This document shows, piece by piece, positions 1 to 5,606 of a stretch of 5,606 nt of DNA. How positions within the stretch are numbered: position 1 is the first letter of the stretch; each line of letters starts with the position of its first letter. The notes beneath the pieces were generated by a model. It saw only the letters and a list, made by a program, of their open reading frames with translations, was not told the origin of the DNA and did no database searches. This DNA is from DATKMG01 sp035541995 (lineage in GTDB: Bacteria > Acidobacteriota > Terriglobia > Versatilivoradales > Versatilivoraceae), in the NCBI GenBank assembly GCA_035541995.1, contig DATKMG010000214.1, forward strand, positions 1 through 5,606, written 5' to 3'. The position numbers were made by a program, and so were the translations under genes.

Positions 1-30
1 CCAGGCTCATTCAAGAAGAGCCGTGTACTC

Positions 31-564
31 TCAGATCTTAGATTTACCACTATGCCAGCGTGGGATTGGCTTATCTCCCGACATTTCATAGAACTTCAAG
101 TCTTCAGCATGAACCATTTTCGTTAAGAGGATTATCTGACCCGTATGCATGGAAAAGTGCTCGACAACGTGCAGAATCGCATGCAACAGAGTGACCTCTC
201 GTCCTTGTATCAGGTGCTTCTCATGGAGAGATCCCGGATCCAGTTGAGCCAGCACCTCATCAGCCTCTTGGATCGTATTCTTTAGTGTGGCTAAAAGGGC
301 CGCTCGGGAAATGATCGAGCGCTCATCGAACTCCTGCTGGCGGTTTCGATGGCTGACTGCCCCTGTAATGCCGCAGACTATCCATTGTCTTACGTTGCCG
401 GAAAGGTGCAGCAACAGATTGCCAATACTATTCGATCCAGAATTGGGCCGCCACCAGACGGCCTCATCCGTCAGCTTTTCCAGGCATCGCTCTATCTTAG
501 GCAGGAAATCAGTAGTCAGGAGCGAACGGCACTCCTCAATAAACGCTTTGGATATTTCACTCAT
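31..564 (-). CDS. DinB-like protein, DUF1572 type (putative metal-binding four-helix protein)
   Basis: A 177-residue protein of the DinB/YfiT-like superfamily, closest by motif to the DUF1572 group. Visible hallmarks are LLLHLSGNVRQW (residues 50-61), RNR followed by EF (73-79), HVVEHFSMHTGQII (132-145) and a late DLKFYE (155-160). The superfamily is a four-helix bundle with a three-histidine divalent-metal site; H53, H136 and H140 are the likely ligands, with H128 and H132 extra. Some relatives are thiol-dependent transferases, but most DUF1572 members have no known reaction, so function stays open. The length is normal for the family. The ATG at 564 is chosen because AGGAAGGG lies just upstream (568-575). 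An in-frame ATG at 621 would add 19 residues of non-family-like sequence and has no good ribosome binding site. No signal peptide or membrane segment is seen, so it is probably cytoplasmic. It lies 116 bp downstream of the FAD oxidase gene in the same direction; co-transcription is possible but not shown. Confidence 0.88.
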   Translation of the reverse strand: MSEISKAFIEECRSLLTTDFLPKIERCLEKLTDEAVWWRPNSGSNSIGNLLLHLSGNVRQWIVCGITGAVSHRNRQQEFDERSIISRAALLATLKNTIQEADEVLAQLDPGSLHEKHLIQGREVTLLHAILHVVEHFSMHTGQIILLTKMVHAEDLKFYEMSGDKPIPRWHSGKSKI

Positions 565-567
565 CTT

Positions 568-575
568 CCCTTCCT
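568..575 (-). promoter_or_regulatory. Ribosome binding site of the DinB-like gene
   Basis: On the minus strand the sequence AGGAAGGG followed by AAG precedes the ATG at 564. This purine-rich box decides the start in favour of 564 over the in-frame ATG at 621, whose upstream bases (CTCTCGTGCACA) contain no Shine-Dalgarno match. Confidence 0.6.
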
Positions 576-680
576 GTTTTTCATGAATACTGCCGCACCT
601 ACCCTTAGCAAAATCACCCATTGTGCACGAGAGGCCCTGTCCTGCAGAGGCTCCCGGTCTCAGCCAGTCAACGGCTCAGG

Positions 681-2078
681 TCACACTGTTGGTTTGATGT
701 TCTGATTGAGCCGGAAGAAGTTCGTTGGATCGTATTTGTTTTTTAGCGCCACCAGGCGCTCGTATGTTTCTGGCCCGTAGGCGCCCCTCACCTGTTCGGC
801 TGACACCGCCGCCTCGTAGTTGATATAGAATCCGCCCGAGGAATAGGGTTCCATTGCGTTAGAGAGTTCTCGAACCCACCGGATATTCCTGTCGTCATCA
901 GCTGAATCGCTCCACATCCCGATCATAACGAGAGCCTGCCGCGCATCGCGATGCGCAACGGCGGTCTCCTCCTTGCCCACACGGCTGACGGCGCCTCCGA
1001 GGGTATAGACGACAACGTGGCTGTATGGAGAAGGAACACTCGCATAGTGATCCACCATGATGCTAATGGCCTCATCACTCAGTTCCTTAAGAAAACACGT
1101 CTTCCAGTAGTTTCGCAATCCAGGAGGGTTGAACTTCTCTACGATACTCTGTAGTTCTACGTAGGTCATTGGACCCACCTGGTCTGACAAAGGAGTACTA
1201 AAAGTCCTGAGAGGCCGCAGGGTGCGCTCACCTTGATCGGGCGGTCCGAAATAACCGAGTATGATCACCACAGCCTTGGTCCCATCGGGCAACGTGGCGA
1301 GAACAGCTACGGGACTCACTTCATCAGGGGCCGAGCCAGTGAACTCGTGGTAGAACTTGAGGAGGCCTTGGGCTTCCTTCATTGGATAAAACACAAGGCC
1401 TCCAAGCACTGGCCCGACGGGATGGAGCTGGTATTCAAATGAGGTTACAACGCCAAAGTTCCCGCCACCGCCGCGCAACCCCCAAAACAGGTCGGGGTTT
1501 TGGGTGGCGCTGGCTGTTAGGAAGCGACCATCGGCGGTGACGATATCCACTGATCGGAGATTGTCACAGGCCAATCCATATTTACGCATCAGGTAACCGT
1601 GGCCGCCAGCCAGTGTCAGTCCAGCAATCCCGGTTGGACGGGCCACTCCACCGGTCGTGGCCAGACCGAAAGCCTGTGTCTCGTGGTAAAACTCCCCCCA
1701 GTTGACACCCCCTTCCGCGCGAACTGACCGCTTGTCCGGATCGACACGTATTCCCTTCAGGCGAGACAGGTCAATCATGAGACCGCCATCGCAGATGGCA
1801 AAACCAGGCACGCCGTGGCCTCCCCCGCGTATGGAGACCAGGGTTTCGGTGGTGCGCGCGAAATTGACACAGTTAATGACGTCGGCCACCCCGGCGCAGC
1901 GAGCGACCATCGCAGGGCGATTGTTGATCATCCCATTATGAATTTTCAAAGCAGCCTCGTAACCGGCACTTACAGGAAAAAGCAGTTCCCCACGCAAGCC
2001 CGCCTTGAATTCTTCTACAAGCGTTTGGCTCGCCGTTGGCTCAATTGCCGCGGCTGCCGCCCTTAGTTGGTCTGTCAT
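681..2078 (-). CDS. FAD-binding oxidoreductase, VAO/PCMH fold with C-terminal BBE domain
   Basis: A 465-residue flavoprotein oxidase of the vanillyl-alcohol-oxidase/berberine-bridge-enzyme-like family, of full length. The FAD_binding_4 region covers about residues 55-195. It includes RGGGHG (84-89), where H88 matches the histidine that carries FAD covalently in this family. Next come TGIAGLTLAGGHGYLMRKYG (149-168), CDNL (171-174), VTADG (180-184) and LFWGLRGGGGNFGVVTSFEY (197-216). The C-terminal BBE segment has GGFYINY (415-421) and YDPTNFFRLNQNI (449-461), which contacts flavin in relatives. Bicovalent members have a second flavin-linking cysteine; the equivalent position here is A146, so the cofactor is predicted to be held through histidine only, as in 6-hydroxy-D-nicotine oxidase. 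Family members oxidise alcohols, sugars, amines or natural-product intermediates using O2, giving H2O2. The substrate cannot be read from the sequence. No signal peptide is seen. The ATG at 2078 has GGAGG 7 nt upstream. The gene follows the GMC oxidoreductase gene after a 121-bp gap, in the same direction. Confidence 0.93.
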   Translation of the reverse strand: MTDQLRAAAAAIEPTASQTLVEEFKAGLRGELLFPVSAGYEAALKIHNGMINNRPAMVARCAGVADVINCVNFARTTETLVSIRGGGHGVPGFAICDGGLMIDLSRLKGIRVDPDKRSVRAEGGVNWGEFYHETQAFGLATTGGVARPTGIAGLTLAGGHGYLMRKYGLACDNLRSVDIVTADGRFLTASATQNPDLFWGLRGGGGNFGVVTSFEYQLHPVGPVLGGLVFYPMKEAQGLLKFYHEFTGSAPDEVSPVAVLATLPDGTKAVVIILGYFGPPDQGERTLRPLRTFSTPLSDQVGPMTYVELQSIVEKFNPPGLRNYWKTCFLKELSDEAISIMVDHYASVPSPYSHVVVYTLGGAVSRVGKEETAVAHRDARQALVMIGMWSDSADDDRNIRWVRELSNAMEPYSSGGFYINYEAAVSAEQVRGAYGPETYERLVALKNKYDPTNFFRLNQNIKPTV

Positions 2079-2085
2079 CTAATGT

Positions 2086-2090
2086 CCTCC
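2086..2090 (-). promoter_or_regulatory. Ribosome binding site of the FAD oxidase gene
   Basis: GGAGG on the minus strand, 7 nt before the ATG at 2078. The core and spacing are the same as for the GMC gene upstream, which supports this start and suggests both genes are well translated in the same host. Confidence 0.8.
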
Positions 2091-2122
2091 ATTCTGAAGA
2101 TTGAAATAAGATGGCTTTGAAA

Positions 2123-2150
2123 TTGACAATGGTTTGACATTTCCGGTCAA
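2123..2150. promoter_or_regulatory. Candidate operator: three TTGAC half-sites, two direct and one inverted
   Basis: On the plus strand TTGAC occurs at 2123-2127 and 2134-2138, and its inverse GTCAA at 2146-2150. The repeats are spaced 11 and 12 bp apart, about one helical turn. The second and third form an inverted repeat with a 7-bp spacer. The cluster lies 45-72 bp before the start codon of the FAD oxidase, where a promoter or activator site for a separately regulated gene would be expected. On the minus strand the last copy reads TTGACC and could serve as a -35 box, but 17 bp further on there is only GTCAAT, a poor -10 match. A regulatory role is inference; no regulator is encoded in the window. 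Confidence 0.25.
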
Positions 2151-2155
2151 CAATT

Positions 2156-2178
2156 CCCTGTAGCCCCCCCCCAATCCC
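2156..2178 (-). other. G-rich tract with a run of nine G, possible G-quadruplex
   Basis: Read on the minus strand this segment has GGG, then ATT, a run of nine G (2164-2172), CTACA and a final GGG. It fits the simple G3N1-7 quadruplex pattern, with the long run supplying two G-triplets. It lies 21 nt beyond the stop codon of the GMC gene and would appear in the sense RNA if transcription reads through to the FAD oxidase gene. No hairpin followed by a T-run is seen near it, so it is not a standard terminator. Long G runs are also prone to length errors in replication and sequencing. Confidence 0.35.
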
Positions 2179-2199
2179 AACCTACATGAACCGAGAGAC

Positions 2200-5100
2200 T
2201 CACCAACCCAGGGGATCATACTCCCTCTGGACAAATTGGCCGGTAAAGGCCAGGAAACGCATTTGTCCGGCCAACTGTAGTAACGGGTCGTTCGAGCCCG
2301 TCACTTTGAAAGAACGGAGGAATTCCGTCAAACTGCCTATGGCTGCCAGGTTTTCGAAGGTCCGGAATTTCAAGTAGGCAATGCCGACCTCCTTGAGGGA
2401 TGCGTCTGCGCCGCGTTCGTAAACATGGCAGAACAGGGTAGTGTAATCCTGGAGGACCTCTTGAATGGCTCGGATGCCGTTGCTCTCGTCCTTCTGCATG
2501 TACTTGCGACCTTCAAAGACAAAATTGCGGTTGCTCTTGGTCTGAAACACAAGGTGGTAGCGCATTTCAGCCTCACCAGTTGCTGGGTTGACTCGCAGGT
2601 AGTTGAACAAACTCTTCTGGGAGTCGAGTGTGCAGGTGACTGAATCATCTCCCTGGAGTCGGCCAAAAGTAATCGCTCCCTGCATTCCTGCTTCATGTTC
2701 CGCACCGTCTACGAATTCGTTTAGATCCCGGATCGTCATCCGCACCTGAAAGCTGCAAGCTGCGCCGCCTTGCGGATCCCCCGAGGCCGGGATGAGGTTC
2801 GCCATGCCGATATCGCCCGTCCGCCCTTCAGCGGAAGTGGAAACTCCTTCGAAGAACCAACCCACCATTTGCTCATCGAAAGTCATCCCAAGACCGTCGG
2901 GCAATTGCGCATCTAAGAAAGGTTGCAGCAGTGCATTCGTTGGCAGAGCCTTCTGATCCACAGGAGTGAGGATGTAATAGAAACCCAATTGATTAGAACC
3001 AGGTTCAGGTTGAAAGAGGCCGATGGACTGGCTGCCCAGTACGGCTAGGATTTCCGATGGCAGGTGCGTCATGAACTTGCCAACCAGCAACTTCTCATCG
3101 ACCTTGCGGATTTCGTCATCGAAAGTTGTGAAGTCCGGCAATTGAAAGTGCCGTTTAATTGGCTGCGGGATAAAGAACCCTTCCAGAAGTCCCAGCAACT
3201 GGTATCGGCTCTCCAGTCGGCCGTCCGGTTTGAGGTCAAATTGAATCCATCCAATGTGCCGTGCGGGATTGGAATTGGCGATGACGTCCAATTGCCAGAT
3301 GCCTTGCAGATCCTGCTTTTGAGGCAAGGTTCCGTTTTGAAACAAGTCACGATGGTCTTCCACTGTCATTTGGTCGAAGCTATAGCTGCGAACGCCCACG
3401 CCGTCGAAGCTCCGGTGACCGTTCGGGTATTCGCCGGTATACGTGCGGAAAAGGATCAGCCCCTCGTTGACGATCTTCACTATGTCGTAAAAGAGGTCGA
3501 ACGCAGAATCGGTGTATTTGACCAGAATGTAGCGTCCAGGATCCAAATCGTTCGACCTTTGTTGAAGGACAATCTCCTCAAGCATATGATTGAGCGGAAC
3601 ACGGTTATCGACAAAAAGCGTGACACCTAAGACCTTCTCTCCTTCCCGCCAGAACTTCTTGTTGTAGCCCGTGAACAAGCTCGCCGCCAGGTCTCCCAAA
3701 ATGAAGCCCTTGGGGAGAAAGCCTTTCCAATAGGCATCGTTACATATGCGGCGATTGGCAATATCGATTCGGCGTTGGCCGGTGTTAATGAGATCGTCGA
3801 TGCTCATCGAGGAACAGCGTTGGAAAAGCAGATCCAACTCTGCATCGTGAAGGTTGATAACCTCCATAGGATCAATAACTGAAAAACTGACGGCCTTGTC
3901 GGGTTCAGGATAGGGGTCTCCTTGGAGTTGACGGATCTTCCGTTCGGCGATCCGTTCCGCCAAAGCTGAGATCGTGAGGAAGGGATTGACACCAAGAGCG
4001 GAGCGGACTAGTGCCCCGTCCGAGACAAACAACCCGTCATGAACACTGCCATCCCCGGAAAAAACCCGGCCGAATTCATCCACCGCCCCATGGAGATAAT
4101 CTTCCCCGATGGGGCACCCGCCTAGGGGGTGGGCGGTGATCAAGTGACGGGTCCGGAAGATATTCCAGGTTGGATTAGAAATGAAACTTGCTCCCAGCGC
4201 ACGCGCATGCCGGCGCAATTCCTCATTCATTCGAGTAAATACGATCTGCTGCCCAACATCATCCCAGTCAATCCTCAGTCGTCCTTCCGGTTCGATCCCG
4301 GAGGTTTCGAGCACCATGGTTCCCCGTGCATCGTCTTGCCCCATGACCAGGTATAGCATGGTGTGGTTCAAAGCCCCATTAGGGAAATAAGGCCGCAGGG
4401 GATTGAAGTCAGCAAAAATGCGTTGCCGTTTTGCGGCTTCATCACCAACGTCAGTATCCTCCCCGTGAAGGGCCGCAAAAGCCATCTTGGCTCCGAGTAT
4501 ATAGGCGCTGGGGAAAGAAAAATCTTCGACGGAAATCCTTTGCTGTAACGGCAGGTTTGGGTCATATCGGATCAAGCCCACAATCGAGGGCCCCGGGGGG
4601 TGAGAGTCGCCAAGCTGGACGATATGCTTGGTTCCATAGCCCAGAACGTCCGTTTGGTAGGTTCCGTTATAGGCAAGGCCAAAAAAGTCTCCGTTCCCTC
4701 CAAAACCACGGCCCAGTTCTGGGGAGACGCTCAAGCCGTGCATTTCGGAGCGCAGTAGAATCTCGGTGGAATTCAGCGAACCTGCCGCTAGGATCACATG
4801 GCTGGCATCGATCGTGAAGGGGTCACTCCCGAGACCTTGCTGGTGCTGACCATGGACCCTCCAACCACCCCCCGGCAACTTCTCAATCCATTCCACTCTG
4901 GTTTGGACATAGATCTCAGCGCCGGCATTCCGGGCCATGGGCAGGTAATTCATATAGAGAGTATTCTTGGCTCCTACATTACAACCAGTCACGCAATCCC
5001 CACAATCGGTGCAGGGCTTCTGATTGACTCCATATGGGTTGGGTCCATCAATGGAGAAATTGACTGCCAGGTTTAGTGGCGTTGTTTGATAGCCCAACTG

Positions 5101-5577
5101 CTGGGCGCGCTTTTCCAGGGCCTGGACCTTGGCCAGGGCCAGCGCACGTGGGTGAGGGGTTGCGGCTAATGTCGCCCGCGCCCGGTCGTAATAAGGTTGC
5201 AAGGCGTCATAGTTGAGAGCCTTGGGCCAGCCAGCCTGTTGAAAGATTTCCTTTTCTGGAACGATAGCAACGTTGGCATTGATTAGCGATGTTCCACCCA
5301 GCCCCGAGCCCTTGATTACGGAGATGTCGCTGTAGTTTAGGAGTTCATAGAGGCCCAGCGGGTTTAGGTCATTCCGCGCGGCAGGCAATACTCCCTCCAG
5401 CGAATCCGGGAAGGTCCCGATAGGCCATTCATTTCCGCGTTCGAGAATGCACAGAGTCGGTTTGGGATTCAAGGCCGCTGTGGTGAGTCGAGCTGCTGTG
5501 ATGGCCCCGCCATACCCAGAACCCACAACGATAAAATCATAATTTGTTCTTCTCTCCTGCCAGGGTTTTGAAAGCAT
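2200..5577 (-). CDS. Long GMC-family FAD oxidoreductase, cholesterol-oxidase-like, with a ~560-residue C-terminal extension
   Basis: An 1125-residue protein, about twice the usual GMC length. The enzyme part is roughly residues 10-550. It has an FAD dinucleotide-binding motif VVGSGYGG (17-24) with LERG (46-49), a GMC signature GSGLGGTSLINAN (90-102), a cysteine cluster C189-x2-C192-x2-C195-x3-C199 followed by GAKNTL, VILAAGSLNS (261-270), GGNGD (293-297), TAHPLGGC (481-488) and ALGVNPFLTISALAER (527-542). H483 and N531 match the catalytic His447/Asn485 pair of Streptomyces cholesterol oxidase; E351 is a tentative counterpart of its Glu361. The expected reaction is FAD-dependent oxidation of an alcohol, perhaps a sterol or similar lipophilic compound; the substrate is inferred, not shown. 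Residues 560-1125 hold at least three parts: a mixed region (570-745) with GRYILVKYTD, a beta-rich, lipocalin-like stretch starting DLQGIWQLDVI (756-766), and a segment (about 895-1070) resembling the module that follows GMC domains in some GMC-alpha/beta-hydrolase fusions. No GxSxG hydrolase motif is present. No signal peptide or membrane helix is seen. GGAGG lies 7 nt before the ATG. Confidence 0.93.
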   Translation of the reverse strand: MLSKPWQERRTNYDFIVVGSGYGGAITAARLTTAALNPKPTLCILERGNEWPIGTFPDSLEGVLPAARNDLNPLGLYELLNYSDISVIKGSGLGGTSLINANVAIVPEKEIFQQAGWPKALNYDALQPYYDRARATLAATPHPRALALAKVQALEKRAQQLGYQTTPLNLAVNFSIDGPNPYGVNQKPCTDCGDCVTGCNVGAKNTLYMNYLPMARNAGAEIYVQTRVEWIEKLPGGGWRVHGQHQQGLGSDPFTIDASHVILAAGSLNSTEILLRSEMHGLSVSPELGRGFGGNGDFFGLAYNGTYQTDVLGYGTKHIVQLGDSHPPGPSIVGLIRYDPNLPLQQRISVEDFSFPSAYILGAKMAFAALHGEDTDVGDEAAKRQRIFADFNPLRPYFPNGALNHTMLYLVMGQDDARGTMVLETSGIEPEGRLRIDWDDVGQQIVFTRMNEELRRHARALGASFISNPTWNIFRTRHLITAHPLGGCPIGEDYLHGAVDEFGRVFSGDGSVHDGLFVSDGALVRSALGVNPFLTISALAERIAERKIRQLQGDPYPEPDKAVSFSVIDPMEVINLHDAELDLLFQRCSSMSIDDLINTGQRRIDIANRRICNDAYWKGFLPKGFILGDLAASLFTGYNKKFWREGEKVLGVTLFVDNRVPLNHMLEEIVLQQRSNDLDPGRYILVKYTDSAFDLFYDIVKIVNEGLILFRTYTGEYPNGHRSFDGVGVRSYSFDQMTVEDHRDLFQNGTLPQKQDLQGIWQLDVIANSNPARHIGWIQFDLKPDGRLESRYQLLGLLEGFFIPQPIKRHFQLPDFTTFDDEIRKVDEKLLVGKFMTHLPSEILAVLGSQSIGLFQPEPGSNQLGFYYILTPVDQKALPTNALLQPFLDAQLPDGLGMTFDEQMVGWFFEGVSTSAEGRTGDIGMANLIPASGDPQGGAACSFQVRMTIRDLNEFVDGAEHEAGMQGAITFGRLQGDDSVTCTLDSQKSLFNYLRVNPATGEAEMRYHLVFQTKSNRNFVFEGRKYMQKDESNGIRAIQEVLQDYTTLFCHVYERGADASLKEVGIAYLKFRTFENLAAIGSLTEFLRSFKVTGSNDPLLQLAGQMRFLAFTGQFVQREYDPLGW

Positions 5578-5584
5578 TTCAGTT

Positions 5585-5589
5585 CCTCC
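5585..5589 (-). promoter_or_regulatory. Ribosome binding site of the GMC oxidoreductase gene
   Basis: GGAGG on the minus strand, separated by AACTGAA (7 nt) from the ATG at 5577. It supports that start; the FAD motif begins only 16 residues later, as usual for non-secreted GMC enzymes. The promoter, if nearby, lies outside the window. Confidence 0.8.
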
Positions 5590-5606
5590 GCCGGGTAGAT
5601 TGACCC

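Noticed and set aside
4..22. Inverted repeat GGCTC/GAGCC with a 9-nt loop just after the DinB-like gene
   Set aside because: The stem is only 5 bp and the bases that would follow it in the transcript (at the window edge) do not start a T-run, so a terminator cannot be supported.
565..621. A 19-residue N-terminal extension of the DinB-like protein from an ATG at 621
   Set aside because: No ribosome binding site precedes that ATG and the extension is not family-like, whereas the ATG at 564 has a good purine-rich box.
666..671. TTGACT on the minus strand as a -35 box for the DinB-like gene
   Set aside because: At 17 bp spacing the -10 position reads TCTGCA, a poor match, so no promoter is called.
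622..680. Repeated GAGCCTCT / GGGCCTCT and a 4-bp AGCC/GGCT stem between the FAD oxidase and DinB-like genes
   Set aside because: The first pair is a direct, not inverted, repeat and the stem is too short; no T-run follows. It is neither a terminator nor a clear operator.
2075..2092. A five-codon frame (MEDIR) whose stop TGA overlaps the ATG of the FAD oxidase as ATGA
   Set aside because: It looks like a coupling leader peptide, but its own ATG lies against the GGAGG box and it has no separate ribosome binding site. It is most likely chance.
3064..3630. A 188-codon open frame on the plus strand
   Set aside because: It is fully antisense to the GMC gene, in a region with clear protein structure on the minus strand. 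It has no recognisable motif, so it is taken as a shadow.
4431..4817. A 128-codon open frame on the plus strand
   Set aside because: It is antisense to the GMC domain. Its translation is rich in Arg, Ser and Gly with no family motif, typical of a reverse-frame shadow.

Overview
The window carries three protein-coding genes, all on the minus strand and well separated, so transcription runs from right to left. The order of reading is: a very long GMC-type flavin oxidoreductase (5577 down to 2200), a vanillyl-alcohol-oxidase/berberine-bridge-type FAD oxidase (2078 down to 681), and a small DinB/DUF1572-type metal-site protein (564 down to 31). About 95% of the window is coding. No tRNA, rRNA, CRISPR array, insertion sequence or convincing rho-independent terminator is visible. 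The long plus-strand reading frames all lie antisense to these genes and look like shadows.

Organism: by eye the base composition is moderately GC-rich. All three genes have purine-rich Shine-Dalgarno boxes, with GGAGG exactly 7 nt from the ATG for both oxidases. This fits an environmental, non-Bacteroidetes bacterium (for example Acidobacteriota, Nitrospirota, NC10 or Deltaproteobacteria-like lineages). The sequence gives no firm taxonomic marker, so this is a loose guess.

Layout: 1-30 lies downstream of the DinB gene and holds only a weak 5-bp inverted repeat. 565-680 is a 116-bp gap with no clear promoter or terminator. 2079-2199 is a 121-bp gap between the two oxidase genes. It contains a G-rich tract with a run of nine G on the transcribed-sense strand, a cluster of three TTGAC half-sites, and the ribosome binding site of the second oxidase. 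5578-5606 is the start of the leader of the GMC gene.

Function: two unrelated flavoenzyme folds (GMC and VAO/BBE) sit in tandem and would each oxidise an alcohol or similar small molecule, probably in the cytoplasm since neither has a signal peptide. The GMC enzyme carries the His/Asn pair and flanking motifs of cholesterol oxidases, plus a roughly 560-residue C-terminal extension that is the least explained part of the window. The substrate is unknown. Sterol-like, terpenoid or other lipophilic alcohols are plausible by family resemblance only. Whether the three genes form one transcription unit is uncertain, because the 116-121-bp gaps leave room for separate promoters.
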